The notes under the pieces: generated by a model | Seen by the model: only the letters and a program-made list of their open reading frames with translations | What the model was told of the DNA's origin: nothing | The model's database searches: none | Translations under genes and position numbers: made by a program | Shown: positions 32,138-40,731 of the stretch, one piece after another | Layout: each line of letters starts with the position of its first letter | Position numbering within the stretch: the first letter of the stretch is position 1 | From: Oscillospiraceae bacterium | GTDB lineage: Bacteria > Bacillota_A > Clostridia > Oscillospirales > Oscillospiraceae | Assembly (NCBI GenBank): GCA_017516785.1 | Contig: JAFXAV010000016.1 | Location: 22,152 to 86,151 of the forward strand | DNA length: 64,000 nt | Direction of reading: 5' to 3'

Positions 32138-33943
32138 ATGAAGAAACTGATTGCTCTGCTGCTGGCTCTGGTCATGGTTCTGGGTCTGGTCGCATGCGGC
32201 GGTAACTCCACCCCCGCTACCGACGCTCCCGAAGTTGATGCTCCTGAAGCTGAAGCTCCCGAAGCAGAAATGACCGCCGAAGAGAAGGCTCTGGCTGAGG
32301 CTGAGATCCGCTACGCCATCTCTCTGCTGTTCGACCGTAACTACATCGTTGAGGAAATCGGCCAGGCTGGCCAGGTTCCTGCTTCTTCCTTCGTTGCCAT
32401 GGGTATGACCGATGCTGATGGCTCCGAGTTCTACAAGAACGCAGGTTCCAGCGATGAGTTCGTCGGCTACTACGACGTCTCCGCAGAAGCTTACGAGGAC
32501 AACTATGCAAAGGCATACGAAATCCTGTCCAAGTACTACGAAGTCAATGAGATGGGCCAGCTGACCAACTTCCCCACTCTGACCTACCTGTACAACACCT
32601 CCGACTCCCACAAGGCCATCGGTGAGTACCTGCAGGGCGCTCTGGCCGGCATGGGCATCACCATGAACCTGGAAAACCAGGAGTGGAACACCTTCCTGAA
32701 CACCCGTAAGAACGGCGACTACTCCGTCGCTCGTAACGGCTGGCTGGCTGACTACAACGATCCCATCTGCTTCCTGGATATGTGGATCACCGACTCTGGC
32801 AACAACGACGTTCAGTTTGGTAGAGATGAGCATGCTTCCGCTGCCATCTACAGCATGGACCTGACCTCCCTGGGCTACGACGTCAAGGTCGAGAACGGCA
32901 CCTGGGCTGAGACCTACGACGTGATCATCCCCCTGATCAAGACCTGCACCGACAACGACACCCGTTACGCTCTGATGCACATCGCTGAAGACCTGCTGAT
33001 GAGCACCGGCGCAATCGTTCCTCTGTACTTCTACACCGATATCTACATGGTCGACGATTCCGTTGAAGGTTTCTTCGCCAACCCCCTGGGCTACAAGTAC
33101 TTCTCCAAGACCACTGTCAACGGCTCCGGCGAGACCATCTCCGTCTGTGTTGGTTCCGAGCCCGACACCATCGACCCTGCACTGAACTCCGCTGTTGACG
33201 GCGCTGTTCTGACCAGCCACCTGTTCTCCGGCCTGGCAAAGTGGGACCAGGATGCCAACGGCAACCTGATCATCGCTGCTGACTGCGCTGAAGAGCTGAC
33301 CGAGGGTGTTGTCAATGAAGACGGCACCGTTACCTACACCTACACCCTGAAGGACGGCATGAAGTGGTCCGACGGCGCTGATCTGACCGCTGCTGACTTC
33401 GCATACGCATGGAAGCGCGCTGCTTCTTCCGAGCTGGGTGCTGACTACGGCTATATGTTCGAAGTCGTCAAGGGCTACCCCGATGATCTGGCTGTCGAAG
33501 CCATCGACGAGAAGACCCTGACCGTTACCCTGAACAACGCTGTTGCTTACTGGAACGAGCTGCTGGCATTCCCCACCTACTTCCCCGTTCGTGAGGATGT
33601 CGTTGCCAACGAAGGCTGGGCTACCGATGCTTCTACCTATGTTTCCAACGGTGCTTACACCATGACCGGCTGGGAGCACAACTCCACCATCACTCTTGCT
33701 AAGAACGAGAACTACCACGGTGCCGCTGACGTCACCATGAACGAGATCAAGTTCTACCTGTCCGATGACTCCAACAACATGCTGACCAACTTCAAGAACG
33801 GCACTTGGCAGTTGATCGACGATGTTCCCACCAATGAAATCGCTACCCTGAAGGTCGAGTTCCCCAACGAGTTTGTGGTCGCCGGCCAGATCGGTACCTA
33901 CTACGTCTGCTGGAATGTCAACGAGGTTCTGCTGCCCAACTGA
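32138..33943 (+). CDS. Oligopeptide-binding lipoprotein with circularly permuted halves (OppA-like)
   Basis: This is a 601-residue lipoprotein with the lipobox LGLVAC (Cys20) and an acidic linker to about residue 44. The mature part is in reversed order relative to the SBP_bac_5 family. Residues about 45-325 match the usual C-terminal half (EIRYAISLLFDR, DYNDPICFLDMW, closing IPLYFYTDIYMV and NPLGYKYFSKT). Residues about 330-601 match the usual N-terminal half (SEPDTIDPALNS, LFSGLAKW, DGMKWSDGADLTAADFAYAW, SNGAYTMTGW, ending at GTYYVCWNVNE). The frame is continuous and codon use matches the neighbours. It is probably the peptide receptor for OppBCDF. Genuine rearrangement or mis-assembly remain alternatives. 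Confidence 0.85.
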   Translation: MKKLIALLLALVMVLGLVACGGNSTPATDAPEVDAPEAEAPEAEMTAEEKALAEAEIRYAISLLFDRNYIVEEIGQAGQVPASSFVAMGMTDADGSEFYKNAGSSDEFVGYYDVSAEAYEDNYAKAYEILSKYYEVNEMGQLTNFPTLTYLYNTSDSHKAIGEYLQGALAGMGITMNLENQEWNTFLNTRKNGDYSVARNGWLADYNDPICFLDMWITDSGNNDVQFGRDEHASAAIYSMDLTSLGYDVKVENGTWAETYDVIIPLIKTCTDNDTRYALMHIAEDLLMSTGAIVPLYFYTDIYMVDDSVEGFFANPLGYKYFSKTTVNGSGETISVCVGSEPDTIDPALNSAVDGAVLTSHLFSGLAKWDQDANGNLIIAADCAEELTEGVVNEDGTVTYTYTLKDGMKWSDGADLTAADFAYAWKRAASSELGADYGYMFEVVKGYPDDLAVEAIDEKTLTVTLNNAVAYWNELLAFPTYFPVREDVVANEGWATDASTYVSNGAYTMTGWEHNSTITLAKNENYHGAADVTMNEIKFYLSDDSNNMLTNFKNGTWQLIDDVPTNEIATLKVEFPNEFVVAGQIGTYYVCWNVNEVLLPN

Positions 33944-33970
33944 TATCTGAACAGATAACTTAGGAAAACT

Positions 33971-34005
33971 TCCCCTGCATCCACCCGGGTGCAGGGGATT
34001 TTTTG
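33971..34005 (+). terminator. Rho-independent terminator of the opp operon
   Basis: TCCCCTGCA pairs with TGCAGGGGA and is followed by six Ts. Confidence 0.9.
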
Positions 34006-34025
34006 TGGATAGGGGAGGGCGGCTC

Positions 34026-34054
34026 TTGAAATTTAGTCTGATCTATGGTACAAT
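34026..34054 (+). promoter_or_regulatory. Promoter of the Y-family polymerase operon
   Basis: TTGAAA and TACAAT are spaced by 17 bp. Directly downstream, CGAACATAAGAACG (34056-34069) agrees at 11 of 14 positions with the Gram-positive LexA box CGAACATATGTTCG, but its right half is not inverted, so LexA control is doubtful. Confidence 0.65.
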
Positions 34055-34087
34055 TCGAACATAAGAACGATTATGGAGGGCATCGAA

Positions 34088-35596
34088 ATGGCCAGAGAAA
34101 AAAGCTATATCGCAATTGACCTGAAGTCATTTTATGCCTCTCAGGAATGCGTGGAGCGGGGACTGGACCCCATGACCACCAATTTAGTGGTTGCAGACAT
34201 GAGCCGCACCGAGAAAACCATCTGCCTTGCGGTATCTCCTTCTCTGAAAGCTTTCGGCATTCCCGGAAGAGCCAGAATGTTCGAAGTTCTGCAGAAGGTA
34301 AAAGAAGTCAACGCCCTGCGTCTTGCCAAGGCACCAGGGCGGAAATTCACCGGAAAATCCTGCAATGCCATTGAGTTGAAAGAAAATCCATCTCTGGAGA
34401 TCGATTTCATTGCTGCGCCGCCCCGGATGGTTCACTATATGGAATGCAGCGCCAGAATTTACGAGATTTACCTGAAGTATGTGGCTCCGGAGGATATCCA
34501 TGTCTATTCTATCGATGAGGTGTTTATCGATGCCACGCCTTATCTGAGGACTTACGGCCTGACCGCCTATGAGTTCGCTCGGAAGCTGATTTATGAAGTT
34601 CTGGAAGTCACCGGCATTACAGCCACTGCCGGAATCGGTACCAATCTGTTTCTCTGCAAGGTGGCCATGGATATTGTTGCCAAGCGAACCGAGGCCGATG
34701 AGTACGGTGTTCGCATCGCTCAGCTGGATGAAATGTCCTACCGGCAGCAGCTCTGGGATCACCGCCCCCTGACGGACTTCTGGCGGGTGGGCAGGGGATA
34801 CGCCCGAAAGCTGGAGGCTCACGGCATGTTTACTATGGGCGATGTGGCCCGATGTTCTGTCAGTAATGAAGCAGTGCTTTACAAGCTCTTCGGCATCAAT
34901 GCGGAGCTGCTGATCGACCACGCCTGGGGATGGGAACCTGTCACTATTGCGGATATCAAATCCTACAGACCTGTCAGCAACAGTCTGGGCGCTGGTCAGG
35001 TGCTTCACTGCGCTTATACCGCCGACAAGGCGAAACTGATCGTCCGGGAGATGACGGACCTGTTGGTGCTGGATCTGGTGGATAAAGGCCTCGTGACGGA
35101 CCAAGTGGTACTAACCGTTGGCTATGACCGGGAGAGCCTGACAAACCCGGAGATCAGAAGCAAGTATACAGGCCCTGTAACAATGGATCATTATGGAAGA
35201 GCGGTTCCCAAACATGCTCAGGGCACAGCCAATCTTCACCGCCAGACCTCTTCCACCAGACTGATCATGGATGCCATGATGGAGCTTTTCGACCGGATTA
35301 TCAACCCGGATCTTCTGGTGCGGCGGGTGAATGTGGTGGCAACCCATGTGAAATTCGAGCGGGATATTCCGAAGGACGATGGACCTCAGCAGCTGAATTT
35401 CTTCTCGGATTTTGAAGCAGAACAGAAGAAAAAAGAGGAAGAAGATGCTGCTCTCGATAGGGAAAAGCGCCGCCAGCAGGCGGTGCTGACCATCCGAAAG
35501 AAGTTCGGAAAGAACGCAATCCTCAAGGGCATGAATTTTGAGGAAGGGGCAACCACCATTGACCGGAACAGCCAGATCGGAGGACACAAGGCATGA
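34088..35596 (+). CDS. Y-family DNA polymerase (UmuC/DinB-like)
   Basis: This 502-residue translesion polymerase belongs to the UvrX/UmuC-like group. The N-terminal metal site is YIAIDLKSFYASQE, and the second catalytic block is VYSIDEVFIDATPY. A helix-hairpin-helix region and the little-finger domain follow. A Lys/Glu-rich segment near 440-470 may lead to a beta-clamp motif. It replicates past DNA damage. The ATG at 34088 has GGAGG upstream; an earlier ATG at 34073 overlaps that site. It overlaps the YolD gene by 4 bp, a common pairing. Confidence 0.92.
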   Translation: MAREKSYIAIDLKSFYASQECVERGLDPMTTNLVVADMSRTEKTICLAVSPSLKAFGIPGRARMFEVLQKVKEVNALRLAKAPGRKFTGKSCNAIELKENPSLEIDFIAAPPRMVHYMECSARIYEIYLKYVAPEDIHVYSIDEVFIDATPYLRTYGLTAYEFARKLIYEVLEVTGITATAGIGTNLFLCKVAMDIVAKRTEADEYGVRIAQLDEMSYRQQLWDHRPLTDFWRVGRGYARKLEAHGMFTMGDVARCSVSNEAVLYKLFGINAELLIDHAWGWEPVTIADIKSYRPVSNSLGAGQVLHCAYTADKAKLIVREMTDLLVLDLVDKGLVTDQVVLTVGYDRESLTNPEIRSKYTGPVTMDHYGRAVPKHAQGTANLHRQTSSTRLIMDAMMELFDRIINPDLLVRRVNVVATHVKFERDIPKDDGPQQLNFFSDFEAEQKKKEEEDAALDREKRRQQAVLTIRKKFGKNAILKGMNFEEGATTIDRNSQIGGHKA

Positions 35597-36015
35597 ACGG
35601 AAATTATGATGATATCATCCATCTGCCTCACCACGTATCTAAGACCCGCAAGCGCATGTCCATGCATGACCGGGCTGCTCAGTTCAGTCCTTTTGCTGCC
35701 TTGACCGGTTATGATGCCGCCATTGCGGAAACCGGGAGGCTGACGGACAGCTTCACGGAACTGGTTTCCGATGAGACTTCCGCACTGGACGAAAAAATCC
35801 GTCAGCTTGCAGAAAAGCTGGACGACCGCCCGGAAGTAACCATCACCCATTTTGTGCCGGACAGCCGAAAAAGCGGCGGTGCCTATGTGGATACCTGCGG
35901 TATTGCAAGGAAAATTGATTCCCATGAACAGACCATCCTGATGGAAGACGGGACCGTCATTGCATTCCACCGGATCTATGCCATCACCGGAGAAATTTTC
36001 GGCCACGAATTCTAA
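35593..36015 (+). CDS. YolD-like protein
   Basis: This 140-residue protein matches the YolD-like family, with an N-terminal HHVSKTRKRMSMHDRAAQFSPF and a central block beginning FAALTGYDAAI. YolD-like proteins are encoded beside Y-family polymerases in Firmicutes and are thought to act like UmuD as polymerase partners; biochemical proof is limited. It overlaps the polymerase gene by 4 bp (ATGA) and ends at a strong terminator. Confidence 0.88.
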   Translation: MNGNYDDIIHLPHHVSKTRKRMSMHDRAAQFSPFAALTGYDAAIAETGRLTDSFTELVSDETSALDEKIRQLAEKLDDRPEVTITHFVPDSRKSGGAYVDTCGIARKIDSHEQTILMEDGTVIAFHRIYAITGEIFGHEF

Positions 36016-36016
36016 T

Positions 36017-36043
36017 AAAAAGCACCCTTCGGGGTGCTTTTTG
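36017..36043. terminator. Rho-independent terminator
   Basis: A hairpin of AAAAAGCACCC with GGGGTGCTTTTT around TTC, with A- and T-tracts on its sides. Confidence 0.88.
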
Positions 36044-36092
36044 CTGGTCGGACAAATTCATAAAAACTCATCAATAAAATATGTTACCTTTG

Positions 36093-36121
36093 TTGAAAAT
36101 ATTGTAATCATCTGATAAGAT
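36093..36121 (+). promoter_or_regulatory. Promoter of the transporter-creatininase-esterase operon
   Basis: TTGAAA and TAAGAT are spaced by 17 bp, about 55 bp upstream of the transporter start. Confidence 0.75.
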
Positions 36122-36176
36122 ATACATATTCTCCGGGGTATGTCCGGAGGTCAAAATGGAAAGAGGAGAAAAAATA

Positions 36177-37568
36177 ATGGCTAAGAAACCTAAGACCGGC
36201 CTTACCACAAAGCACTGGTTTGGCTATATGTTCGGCGACTGGGGCGGCTGTATGACCTTCGCACTGATGGGCAGCCTGTTCACCATGTACTGCACCAACG
36301 CACTGGGTGTCGATCCCACTCTGCTGGGCACCCTGGTCATCATCTGGACCATCTGGGACGCTATCAATGACCCCATGATGGGTGCCCTGATGGACAAGGC
36401 ATTCGCAAGAAAGCAGGATAAGCGCGGCAAGTTCCGTCCCTGGCTGCTCCGTGCAACCCCGCTGCTGGCTGTCACCGCCATTGCCCTGTGGGTTGTGCCC
36501 ACCTTCTGCGACGGTATCGCACTGATCGTGGTGCTGTTTGCCTGCAAGATTCTGTACGAGGCCAGCTACACCATGTTCAACATTCCCATGGGCAGCTTGC
36601 TGTCCGCTATGTCCACCAATGACTCCGAGCGTGCATCCCTGTCTTCTGCTCGCGGTGTCGGCTCCATGATCGGCAATATGCTGCCCGGTCTTGCCGGCCC
36701 CATCATTGTCGGCGCATTTGGCGACCGTGAGTCCATCGGTTACACCATCGCTGGTGTCAGCTGCGCCGTCATCGGCTTTGTCATCTGTTTCCTGCACTAT
36801 GCTTTGACCGAAGAGCGTACCACCGTCGGCGAAGAAACCAAGGTTGACGATATCAAGTTCTCTGACATCCTGGTGGTTGTCAAGAAAAACCGTCCCTTTG
36901 TGGCGCTGTGCATCCACGGTGTCTGCATCTGCCTGATGCAGTATGCCGCCCAGACTTTGGGTATGTACATGTATTCCGGTGTCTACCACGATGTTACTTA
37001 TCAGTCCATCAGCTCCGCTCTGTCCAGCCCCTTCATGATCGGCGCTATGATCGCAGTTCCCTTCATCTGTAAGAAGCTGGGCCTGGAAAAGCTGATCCGT
37101 TCCTCTCTGCTGATCGGCGGCGCCATCTGCGGCGTGCTGTTTGCCATGCATATGACTATGGATGTTCATCCTCTGGTTCACGGCGTTCTGCTGGGTGTCG
37201 GCTCCGGCTTTGCAATGGTTTCCATTCAGATGCAGTGGGGTCTGGTGGGTGAAGCCATCGACTACAATGAGTATGTTACCGGCAAGCGCACTGAGGGCTC
37301 CATCTACGGCACCTTCAACCTGTCCCGCCGTATCGGTCAGACCATCGGCCAGGGCTTTGCTCTGTACGGCCTGGCATGGATTGGCTACGACGGCACCGCT
37401 GCTGTTCAGACTGCCGGCACCATCATGGGCCTGAAGGTTCTATGCGTCCTGATTCCTGCTGTGTTTATCCTGGGTTCCTGGGCTGCATTTAAGTTCGTCT
37501 GGAACATTACCCCCGAAGTCCGGGCTGAAATGGCTGCCAGAAAGGCCGCATCTGCTGCAAAGCAGTAA
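36177..37568 (+). CDS. GPH/MFS-family sugar or glycoside cation symporter
   Basis: This 463-residue protein has about twelve membrane spans and belongs to the glycoside-pentoside-hexuronide (MelB-like) group. The signature region IIWTIWDAINDPMMGALMD and the following KRGKFRPWLL are typical. Family members import glycosides or related compounds with H+ or Na+. The ATG at 36177 follows GAGGAG. Genes for a creatininase-like hydrolase and a carboxylesterase follow, suggesting that an ester- or amide-containing substrate is imported and opened inside the cell. Confidence 0.88.
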   Translation: MAKKPKTGLTTKHWFGYMFGDWGGCMTFALMGSLFTMYCTNALGVDPTLLGTLVIIWTIWDAINDPMMGALMDKAFARKQDKRGKFRPWLLRATPLLAVTAIALWVVPTFCDGIALIVVLFACKILYEASYTMFNIPMGSLLSAMSTNDSERASLSSARGVGSMIGNMLPGLAGPIIVGAFGDRESIGYTIAGVSCAVIGFVICFLHYALTEERTTVGEETKVDDIKFSDILVVVKKNRPFVALCIHGVCICLMQYAAQTLGMYMYSGVYHDVTYQSISSALSSPFMIGAMIAVPFICKKLGLEKLIRSSLLIGGAICGVLFAMHMTMDVHPLVHGVLLGVGSGFAMVSIQMQWGLVGEAIDYNEYVTGKRTEGSIYGTFNLSRRIGQTIGQGFALYGLAWIGYDGTAAVQTAGTIMGLKVLCVLIPAVFILGSWAAFKFVWNITPEVRAEMAARKAASAAKQ

Positions 37569-37637
37569 TGACTAACTGACTGCTTTAAGGGCGGCACGGT
37601 TTTGCCGTGCAGCCCTATTTTCGAAAGGAGTTACCCT

Positions 37638-38474
37638 ATGCGAACAAGAATCCTTGGAAAAATGCTGAACAGCGAGGTTCAGGATTATCTCCAGAGAAAT
37701 GACATCATCATCGTTCCAGTGGGAACCACGGAAATGCACGGCGGATTCCCACTGGACTGCGAGACGGTTATTTCCGAAGCCTACTGCCTGAAGATGGCGG
37801 AGGGCTGCGACGGCCTGGTGCTTACCGGTCTGCCTTATTTTTACGCAGGCGCCACCGCATCCGGACGGGGTACTGTCCAGGTGTCCATCCGTCAGGGCAT
37901 CGATTATCTGGGCGCCATCGCCCGGAGCCTGCTGCGGCTGGGATTCAGACGGCAGATTTACCTCAGCTTCCATGGCCCCGCCCATATGACCATTTGTCCC
38001 ATGATCCGGGACTTCTATGACGAGACCGGTGTTCCTGCTCTCTATATGGACTGCATGATGCAGGTAGGCAAAAATGCCAAGATCCTGACCAATTTCATGG
38101 AGGATTTCCATGCCATCACTGTCGGCTCCTACAAGGTCATGAATCGGCTGGATGATGTGCCTCTGGTTACCGGCTACCAGCACACAAACAAGCAGAGCTG
38201 TGCAGCTTTCCAGGATCTTTTCAATCTGGGGTATCAGAGTGCCGCTGTCGGCTACTGCTTCGGCGAAAACGGCGATCACATGTCCACGCCCGATATCCCC
38301 GATATCGAGACTCGGGATGCTATGGCGGCCCGGGGCGTGGAACTGATTGATAAAATGGTTGCCAATATGGATATGCCCCGTGTGGTGGAGCAGCTGCGGA
38401 AACTGGAAGAATACGGTCTGGAAAACGAGAAGAAGTATCCCTGGATGCCTTCCGCCTGGAACCGCAATCATTAA
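37638..38474 (+). CDS. Creatininase-family amidohydrolase
   Basis: This 278-residue protein matches the creatininase family. The metal-ligand block is VGTTEMHGGFPLDCET (the family usually shows GSTEQHGPHLPL-type sequence), and a second block SFHGPAHMT replaces the common NGHGGN. Known members open cyclic amides (creatinine, mycofactocin precursor, N-formyl compounds). The altered second block suggests a different substrate. AAAGGAG precedes the ATG. It lies 9 bp before the carboxylesterase gene. Confidence 0.8.
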   Translation: MRTRILGKMLNSEVQDYLQRNDIIIVPVGTTEMHGGFPLDCETVISEAYCLKMAEGCDGLVLTGLPYFYAGATASGRGTVQVSIRQGIDYLGAIARSLLRLGFRRQIYLSFHGPAHMTICPMIRDFYDETGVPALYMDCMMQVGKNAKILTNFMEDFHAITVGSYKVMNRLDDVPLVTGYQHTNKQSCAAFQDLFNLGYQSAAVGYCFGENGDHMSTPDIPDIETRDAMAARGVELIDKMVANMDMPRVVEQLRKLEEYGLENEKKYPWMPSAWNRNH

Positions 38475-38483
38475 GGAGAAATT

Positions 38484-39845
38484 ATGGAATATATTGTCAA
38501 TACCCACTGCGGTCCTGTCCGCGGCACCGCTGGACGTGTTCCCGGCACCGTTGCTTACAAGGGTATCCGCTATGCTATTGCCGGTCGCTGGGAATATCCC
38601 GAGCAGGTGACCCACTGGGAAGGTGTCTATGATGCAACTCAGTACGGCAACTGCTCCTACCAGGCCCGTGCCTTCTATAACGAAGAAGAGGTACCTGAAA
38701 AGGCCTTCTACTATAACGAATTCCGCAAGGGAGAAACCTACACCTACAGCGAGGACTGCCTGTTTTTGAATGTATTCGCCCCTGAAAACGCCAAAGAAGG
38801 GGATAACCTTCCGGTTCTGGTGTACATCCACGGCGGCGGTTTTACCGGCGGCTGCGGTCACGAAAAGCATTTTGACGGCCCTGTGTGGCCTGCCAAGGGT
38901 GTCATCGGCGTGACCATCAATTACCGCCTGGGACCGCTTGGCTTTGTTTGCCTGCCTGAACTGAAGCAGGAAGCGGAGAATACCGGTAACTACGGCCTGT
39001 ATGATCAGCATGTGGCCCTCTGCTGGGTGCGGGACAACATCGCCTGCTTCGGCGGCAATCCCGGAAACGTGACCATTATGGGTCAGAGCGCCGGCGGCAT
39101 GAGCGTTCAGCAGCACTGCCTCAGTCCCTGGTCCAAGGGACTGTTCCACAAGGCTGTGATGGCCAGCGGCGGCGGTGTTAATAAACTAATGAATGTCCAG
39201 CTGCCCGAGAAGCATTATGATTTCTGGCATGCGGTAATGGAAAAAGCGGGCTGCAAGAATCTTGCTGAATTCCGCGCTTTGCCAGCCGAGGAGCTGTTCA
39301 TGGTCTGGCAGGCAGCCAAGAAGGAAATCAAGGGCGGCGGTATGGCCTGCTCTCCTGTTCTGGACGGCAATCTGGTGGCTGGTACCGGCACGGAAATTCT
39401 GGCCAGGGGCGAGCAGATGCAGATTCCCTATATGGCAGGCTCTACCAGCGAGGACGTGATGCCTCCTATCATCTTCCAGATGGCAAAGGACTGGTGTACT
39501 GCCCAGCCCCAGAAGAGCTACACTTGGTTCTTTGACCGCCGTCTTCCCGGCGATGACAACGGCGCATGGCATTCTTCCGACCTCTGGTACTGGTTTGGCA
39601 CTCTGGAAAACTGCTGGCGCCCCATGGAGAACAAGGATCACATTCTGAGCAATCAAATGACCGATTATCTGGTGAATTTCTGCAAATACGGCGATCCCAA
39701 CGGTGCAGGTCTCACCGCATGGCTGCCCTCTGTCAAGAATCAGGGCAAGGTGCTCTGGCTCGGCGAAGAGAAGACCCATATGGGCCGTCCGAGCCTTGTG
39801 AAGCTGACCAAGACCATGCTTACCAACAAGGCAGTTGGCGAATAA
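38484..39845 (+). CDS. Type-B carboxylesterase
   Basis: This is a 453-residue alpha/beta hydrolase of the carboxylesterase/para-nitrobenzyl-esterase group. The oxyanion-hole motif is YIHGGGF, and the nucleophile elbow is MGQSAGG with its Ser. DCLFLNVFAP is also diagnostic. There is no signal peptide, so it works in the cytoplasm. It hydrolyses an ester or carbamate of unknown identity. It is the last gene of the transporter operon and ends at a strong terminator. Confidence 0.9.
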   Translation: MEYIVNTHCGPVRGTAGRVPGTVAYKGIRYAIAGRWEYPEQVTHWEGVYDATQYGNCSYQARAFYNEEEVPEKAFYYNEFRKGETYTYSEDCLFLNVFAPENAKEGDNLPVLVYIHGGGFTGGCGHEKHFDGPVWPAKGVIGVTINYRLGPLGFVCLPELKQEAENTGNYGLYDQHVALCWVRDNIACFGGNPGNVTIMGQSAGGMSVQQHCLSPWSKGLFHKAVMASGGGVNKLMNVQLPEKHYDFWHAVMEKAGCKNLAEFRALPAEELFMVWQAAKKEIKGGGMACSPVLDGNLVAGTGTEILARGEQMQIPYMAGSTSEDVMPPIIFQMAKDWCTAQPQKSYTWFFDRRLPGDDNGAWHSSDLWYWFGTLENCWRPMENKDHILSNQMTDYLVNFCKYGDPNGAGLTAWLPSVKNQGKVLWLGEEKTHMGRPSLVKLTKTMLTNKAVGE

Positions 39846-39859
39846 ATTCCGTTGCAATA

Positions 39860-39887
39860 AACCCGGCATCAGCATGCCGGGTTTTGT
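39860..39887 (+). terminator. Rho-independent terminator
   Basis: A perfect 10-bp stem (AACCCGGCAT with ATGCCGGGTT) is followed by TTTG. It ends the esterase operon. Confidence 0.82.
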
Positions 39888-39891
39888 CTGA

Positions 39892-39920
39892 TTGACATTA
39901 TCCCTCATTTTTGGTAGCAT
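39892..39920 (+). promoter_or_regulatory. Promoter of the GATase-like hydrolase gene
   Basis: TTGACA and TAGCAT are spaced by 17 bp, ending 28 bp before the GTG start. Confidence 0.72.
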
Positions 39921-39948
39921 AGGGTAAGAAACTATGGAGGTAGCCAAT

Positions 39949-40641
39949 GTGAGACCTGTGATTGCAATGCCCCGGATGAACAACAGCCCCTTCCGGATTT
40001 ATATGAAAAGCAAATATGTGAAGTGCCTGAAAAAGTGCGGCGCGGATGTCCGTTGGATTGATCTGAAGGATCCTGAGAAGGCGGCAAAGGATGCCCTTCA
40101 GTGCGATGGCCTTCTGCTTCCCGGCGGCGGAGACATGGATCCTGGGCTGTACAGTCAGAAGAAGATCGAAGCCTGCGGCAAGCCTGATCCCATCCGGGAT
40201 GCTGCGGAGCTGAAGATGCTGGAGGCCTTTATCCCCACCAGAAAGCCTATTCTGGGCATCTGCCGTGGTATTCAGGTGCTGAATGTGTACCTGGGCGGCA
40301 CCCTTCATCAGGATATCAAGAATATTCAGGGAAGAAAGCACAGCTTTTTCCGCAAGCGGAAAACTGGCTCCCATCAGGTGAAGTTGGTTCCCCGGGCACA
40401 GTTTGCGAAGATGCTGGACTGTGAATGGATGACTGTCAACAGTATGCACCATCAGGCTATTGACCAGCTGGGTCCCGGTCTGACCATCGCGGCTGTGAGT
40501 GAGGATGGCTTCATTGAGGGTGTTGAGCTGTTCCTGCATCCTTTCTGCGTGGGAGTTCAGTGGCACCCGGAGCATATGGCAGACAACCACCCCCTGCAGA
40601 TGAAAATTTTTGAAGAATTCGTCGCTGCCTGCAAGAAATAA
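39949..40641 (+). CDS. Class I glutamine amidotransferase-like hydrolase (PuuD/peptidase C26 type)
   Basis: This is a 230-residue protein. LLLPGGGDMDP, the nucleophile elbow ILGICRGIQVLNV with catalytic Cys, and the His/Glu block VGVQWHPEHM complete the triad. Family members hydrolyse gamma-glutamyl amides such as gamma-glutamyl-GABA. A GTG at 39949, 7 nt behind GGAGG, is the preferred start over the ATG at 39934, which overlaps the binding site. It has its own promoter and terminator. Confidence 0.88.
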   Translation: MRPVIAMPRMNNSPFRIYMKSKYVKCLKKCGADVRWIDLKDPEKAAKDALQCDGLLLPGGGDMDPGLYSQKKIEACGKPDPIRDAAELKMLEAFIPTRKPILGICRGIQVLNVYLGGTLHQDIKNIQGRKHSFFRKRKTGSHQVKLVPRAQFAKMLDCEWMTVNSMHHQAIDQLGPGLTIAAVSEDGFIEGVELFLHPFCVGVQWHPEHMADNHPLQMKIFEEFVAACKK

Positions 40642-40646
40642 AAATG

Positions 40647-40678
40647 AACGGCACATCCGGCTGGATGTGCCGTTTTTT
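40647..40678 (+). terminator. Rho-independent terminator
   Basis: AACGGCACATCC pairs with GGATGTGCCGTT around GGCT, followed by a T-run. Confidence 0.9.
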
Positions 40679-40731
40679 CGGCATTTTCCTTGGAGGAAAC
40701 CTGATAGGATACCCATGAGGAGGGGATGGCA

